Below, piece by piece: positions 61,866 to 64,000 of a stretch of DNA of 64,000 bases; positions within the stretch are counted from its first letter, which is position 1, and every line of letters begins with the position of its first letter. The notes beneath the pieces were generated by a model that was not told the DNA's origin, did not search any database, and was given only the letters and a program-made list of their open reading frames with translations. The stretch is taken from contig DATENC010000021.1 of assembly GCA_035275265.1 (NCBI GenBank), positions 1 to 64,000 of the forward strand. The letters run 5' to 3'. The position numbers and the translations under genes were made by a program. This DNA comes from JACQAP01 sp035275265 (GTDB lineage: Bacteria; Pseudomonadota; Gammaproteobacteria; Burkholderiales; JACQAP01).

Positions 61866-63050
61866 TCATGTACCGACAGTCAAGACGCGGCCGCTGCGGT
61901 TTGTCATCTCGTTCAACCACAGGTCTAATGTCTGAACGCGTTTGTCCCAACTGTTGTTCTCAGCTACCGCCCTACGCTGTTCCGGGGTCCCGCGTCCGCC
62001 CTTCAGTAACGCTTGCTCGATCGCCGCCTCCCAATCATCCGCGTCCGTTGCAATGCGTACGACCTCGCCAAATGGCCGTACGCTCGGCAAGTCGGCGCTG
62101 ACCACGGGGCGCCCGACAGCGAGGTACTCGTGTAACTTGAGTGGATAAATCGCCTTGATCCACATATGGTCCGACAGCCGATAGCACATCAGGTTGACAT
62201 CCATGTTTGCCACGTACAGCGGAACCTCATCGATTCGCTTGCTGCCCAGAAAGTGCACGTTGGGCAAATCCTTGTAGTCCGCGCGTTCTGCCTCGGCCTG
62301 TGCATCCGGACTGGAGATCACTTGGCCGACGAAAACAAAATTCCAGTCCGGACGACGCCTCGCCAGGTCTGCGATCAAACCGTAGTCAACCTGCGGATGC
62401 AGGCTTCCGACGTAACCGAGCCGGGGACTTGGGATTGCGCCCAAGTCCTGAGGCAACGGTGCGACGGTATCGCGCGCATGCTCGAATGCCGCGACATCAG
62501 CCCCATTCGGCAGCACGCGTACTTCACGCGCCACCTTCCCGCGCAGACCCTCCGCCATTTGTTCGGATGCCGCGATAACCATATCCGAAGCCCCGACCAG
62601 TTCCCGTTCATGGCGCTCCAAGTCATCATTCCAGCCAGGCGTGTGGTCGTACATGTCATACGCGTGATAGACGAGATAGTCCGCGCCGATCAATTTGACA
62701 TAGGGAGAAAACATCGGGTGGAAAACATACGCGACGAGCGGTCCGGTCCCGCAAGCGCGCAAAAACCGCTTCCACCGACTGACCTGAAACCGCAGTACTA
62801 GTTCATCCCATACACGCAGTTTCGGGATACGCATCAGAAACCGGGGCGATTCGTCAACCCAGACGTTGTCGTATCGCGCAATGCTACCCATCCAACTGCC
62901 GCGCCTCCAGTCGGCGGTGCCGCGATCCCACGCGAACCATCCGCCGGAAGAATAAAGCACGGTATACCGTTGACTGACACGGGAAAACAATTGCTGGCGA
63001 TTTACCCACTGTCCGTGCCAGGAATTTGGAGCCAAAGCGAGTATCCGCAT
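61866..63050 (-). CDS. Glycosyltransferase, GT4-like
   Basis: A 394-residue GT-B protein from ATG 63050 (MRILALAPNSWHGQWVNRQQ); an in-frame ATG at 63071 is possible. The C-terminal half has PRLGYVGSLHPQVDYGLIAD, VHFLGSKRIDEVPLYVANMD and IYPLKLHEYLAVGRPVVSAD, with the donor-binding glutamate in KLHEYL. Such proteins transfer a sugar from UDP/GDP donors to a lipid-linked acceptor. It lies between asparagine synthase and flippase 3 on the minus strand, in a tight run. Confidence 0.86.
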   Translation of the reverse strand: MRILALAPNSWHGQWVNRQQLFSRVSQRYTVLYSSGGWFAWDRGTADWRRGSWMGSIARYDNVWVDESPRFLMRIPKLRVWDELVLRFQVSRWKRFLRACGTGPLVAYVFHPMFSPYVKLIGADYLVYHAYDMYDHTPGWNDDLERHERELVGASDMVIAASEQMAEGLRGKVAREVRVLPNGADVAAFEHARDTVAPLPQDLGAIPSPRLGYVGSLHPQVDYGLIADLARRRPDWNFVFVGQVISSPDAQAEAERADYKDLPNVHFLGSKRIDEVPLYVANMDVNLMCYRLSDHMWIKAIYPLKLHEYLAVGRPVVSADLPSVRPFGEVVRIATDADDWEAAIEQALLKGGRGTPEQRRAVAENNSWDKRVQTLDLWLNEMTNRSGRVLTVGT

Positions 63051-63279
63051 GGAGACTTGCCCGCGGTTCATTTTTTTATCGCTTGCGATGTTAGCCTCGG
63101 CTACGATCCGACTGCGATCGCACAACTAATTTCCCACGGGGCGTCGTCCACCGAAGTTCACGGCTCACCCACCGAACATCCGGTCGCAATAGTCGGCCAA
63201 TTGTTTGATCTTTTCCATCCCGTCCGTACAGTGAGTCGAGATCCACCGTTGCAAAAAAGAGTCAGTCGCAGTTCTTTTC

Positions 63280-64000
63280 TCAACCGCGCAGCGCGCGCAG
63301 GCGGTCAAGAAGGATACGCTCGGCTCCGGCAGGCCGCCCTGCCGACTGCCATAGGAGCAGCGTGGCCGCGGCATAGACAGTCGCGCCGACTGCGACCAGT
63401 AGCAGCGTCCACGCCGTCAGTTGGAGTAGGCTCGCTACCGGTCCCAACCCAGCAAGCAATTCAAGCTCTACGAGCACCATCGCCGTCGTTGCCAGCAGGG
63501 GCCGCCAGAAGCACGCTCCCAGATCCGCGAGCCGCAGAAACAGGACCCGCGTTGCGATCGTAAAGCTCAGGGCAAGCGCGACCGCGCCTGCTGCAAGGAT
63601 GCCGAGTGTCGCGGCCTGCAGGCCGTACTGCATGAGCAGAAACGCGGCCAACGGCAAACCGACTATAACATGCGGCACCGCGATCCACGCTGTGAGGCGC
63701 GTCATGCCGAGCGCGAGGAACGCCGCCCCTGTCCCCGCCTGCATCGCACGTACGGTGCCGAAGACCGCGAGGATCTGGATGAGCGGAACCGCCGCAAGCC
63801 ATTTTGTTCCGAGGAAAATCCGTACTACGGGCTCGGCCAGCACGGCGACGCCGGCGCCGGCCGGGATCGTGATCAGGGCCACGAGTGCGGCCGTCTGGAG
63901 TAACGTTTCCCGGAGCCTCTCCCGATCGCCCGCCATTCTGGAAAAGCCCGGGAATATCGCTTTTGAAATCGGCCAGACAATCTCGGTCGTCGGCAGATTG
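63280..64000 (-). CDS. Polysaccharide flippase, MOP/Wzx family (flippase 3, 5' truncated)
   Basis: The C-terminal ~239 residues of a multi-pass flippase. The frame stays open to the right window edge (...EIVWPISKAIFPGFSRMAGD), so the start lies outside. IVWPISKAIFPGFSRM is the mid-protein motif of Wzx/WzxC-type flippases; the matching region of flippase 1 reads EILMPAVARQQGD. Six hydrophobic segments follow. It is the third flippase homologue of the window. Confidence 0.87.
   Translation of the reverse strand, partial: NLPTTEIVWPISKAIFPGFSRMAGDRERLRETLLQTAALVALITIPAGAGVAVLAEPVVRIFLGTKWLAAVPLIQILAVFGTVRAMQAGTGAAFLALGMTRLTAWIAVPHVIVGLPLAAFLLMQYGLQAATLGILAAGAVALALSFTIATRVLFLRLADLGACFWRPLLATTAMVLVELELLAGLGPVASLLQLTAWTLLLVAVGATVYAAATLLLWQSAGRPAGAERILLDRLRALRG

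Noticed and set aside
1..64000. CRISPR arrays, tRNA or rRNA genes, insertion sequences, prophage
   Set aside because: No regularly spaced short repeats, no tRNA-like cloverleaf or rRNA stretches noticed, and no transposase, integrase or phage protein in any frame.

Overview
The window is a 64 kb piece of a moderately high-GC Gram-negative chromosome dominated by an extracellular polysaccharide (EPS/capsule/O-antigen-like) locus. Its gene set matches the polysaccharide half of the exosortase A (XrtA/PEP-CTERM) systems known from Betaproteobacteria and relatives: associated hydrolases 1 and 2, AMP-forming acyl-CoA ligases, PLP decarboxylases, a small acyl carrier protein, an O-glycosylation-ligase-type Wzy, asparagine-synthase homologues and a TPR protein. 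No exosortase and no PEP-CTERM protein is visible here. A betaproteobacterial host is therefore an inference, not a proof.

Layout. (1) 1-5938 (+): three secreted or lipoprotein genes that share one roughly 200-residue C-terminal domain behind different N-terminal modules, with a sigma-54-type promoter at 2805. (2) 25776 down to 6054 (-): a long run with an O-acylation set (SGNH protein, FkbH-like HAD protein, ACP, MBOAT), flippase 2, two FkbM methyltransferases, a CDP-glucose-derived deoxysugar set (rfbF, rfbG, 3,5-epimerase-type cupin, SAF-domain oxidoreductase, FAD protein), a PIG-L deacetylase, two GT2 glycosyltransferases, a Cys-rich membrane protein of unknown function and flippase 1. 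(3) 26028-36279: a quinoprotein dehydrogenase with N-terminal cytochrome c, two GT4 glycosyltransferases, hydrolases 1 and 2, a beta-helix protein, a degenerate asparagine-synthase homologue and an ACP. (4) 43444 down to 36276 (-): GNAT-like protein, ACP, AMP-forming ligase, glutamate mutase S and E subunits, MutL/GlmL reactivase and PLP decarboxylase. (5) 43789-55887 (+): heparinase II/III-like protein, second ligase and decarboxylase, SGNH protein, SxtJ-family protein, DUF5989 protein, carbamoyltransferase, second asparagine-synthase homologue, TPR protein. (6) 64000 down to 56015 (-): flippase 3 (cut by the window edge), GT4, asparagine synthase, GT2, Wzy-like ligase/polymerase and polysaccharide deacetylase.

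The most interesting part is block 4. Glutamate mutase with all substrate-binding arginines present, together with an adenylating ligase, a carrier protein and a PLP decarboxylase, is the same enzyme logic as the beta-amino-acid starter pathway of vicenistatin (VinH/VinI, VinN, VinL, VinO): glutamate to 3-methylaspartate to 3-methylaspartyl-ACP to 3-aminoisobutyryl-ACP. Sitting in an EPS locus next to a GNAT-like protein, it suggests that a beta-aminoacyl group is made on a carrier protein and transferred to a polysaccharide. A paralogous ligase/decarboxylase/ACP set without the mutase lies in blocks 3 and 5, and a third carrier-protein set (FkbH-ACP-MBOAT-SGNH) in block 2, so three carrier-protein acylation lines appear to serve one locus. 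Carbamoylation, methylation, deacetylation and amide formation are predicted in addition. All functions are read from sequence motifs and context; nothing was searched or computed.
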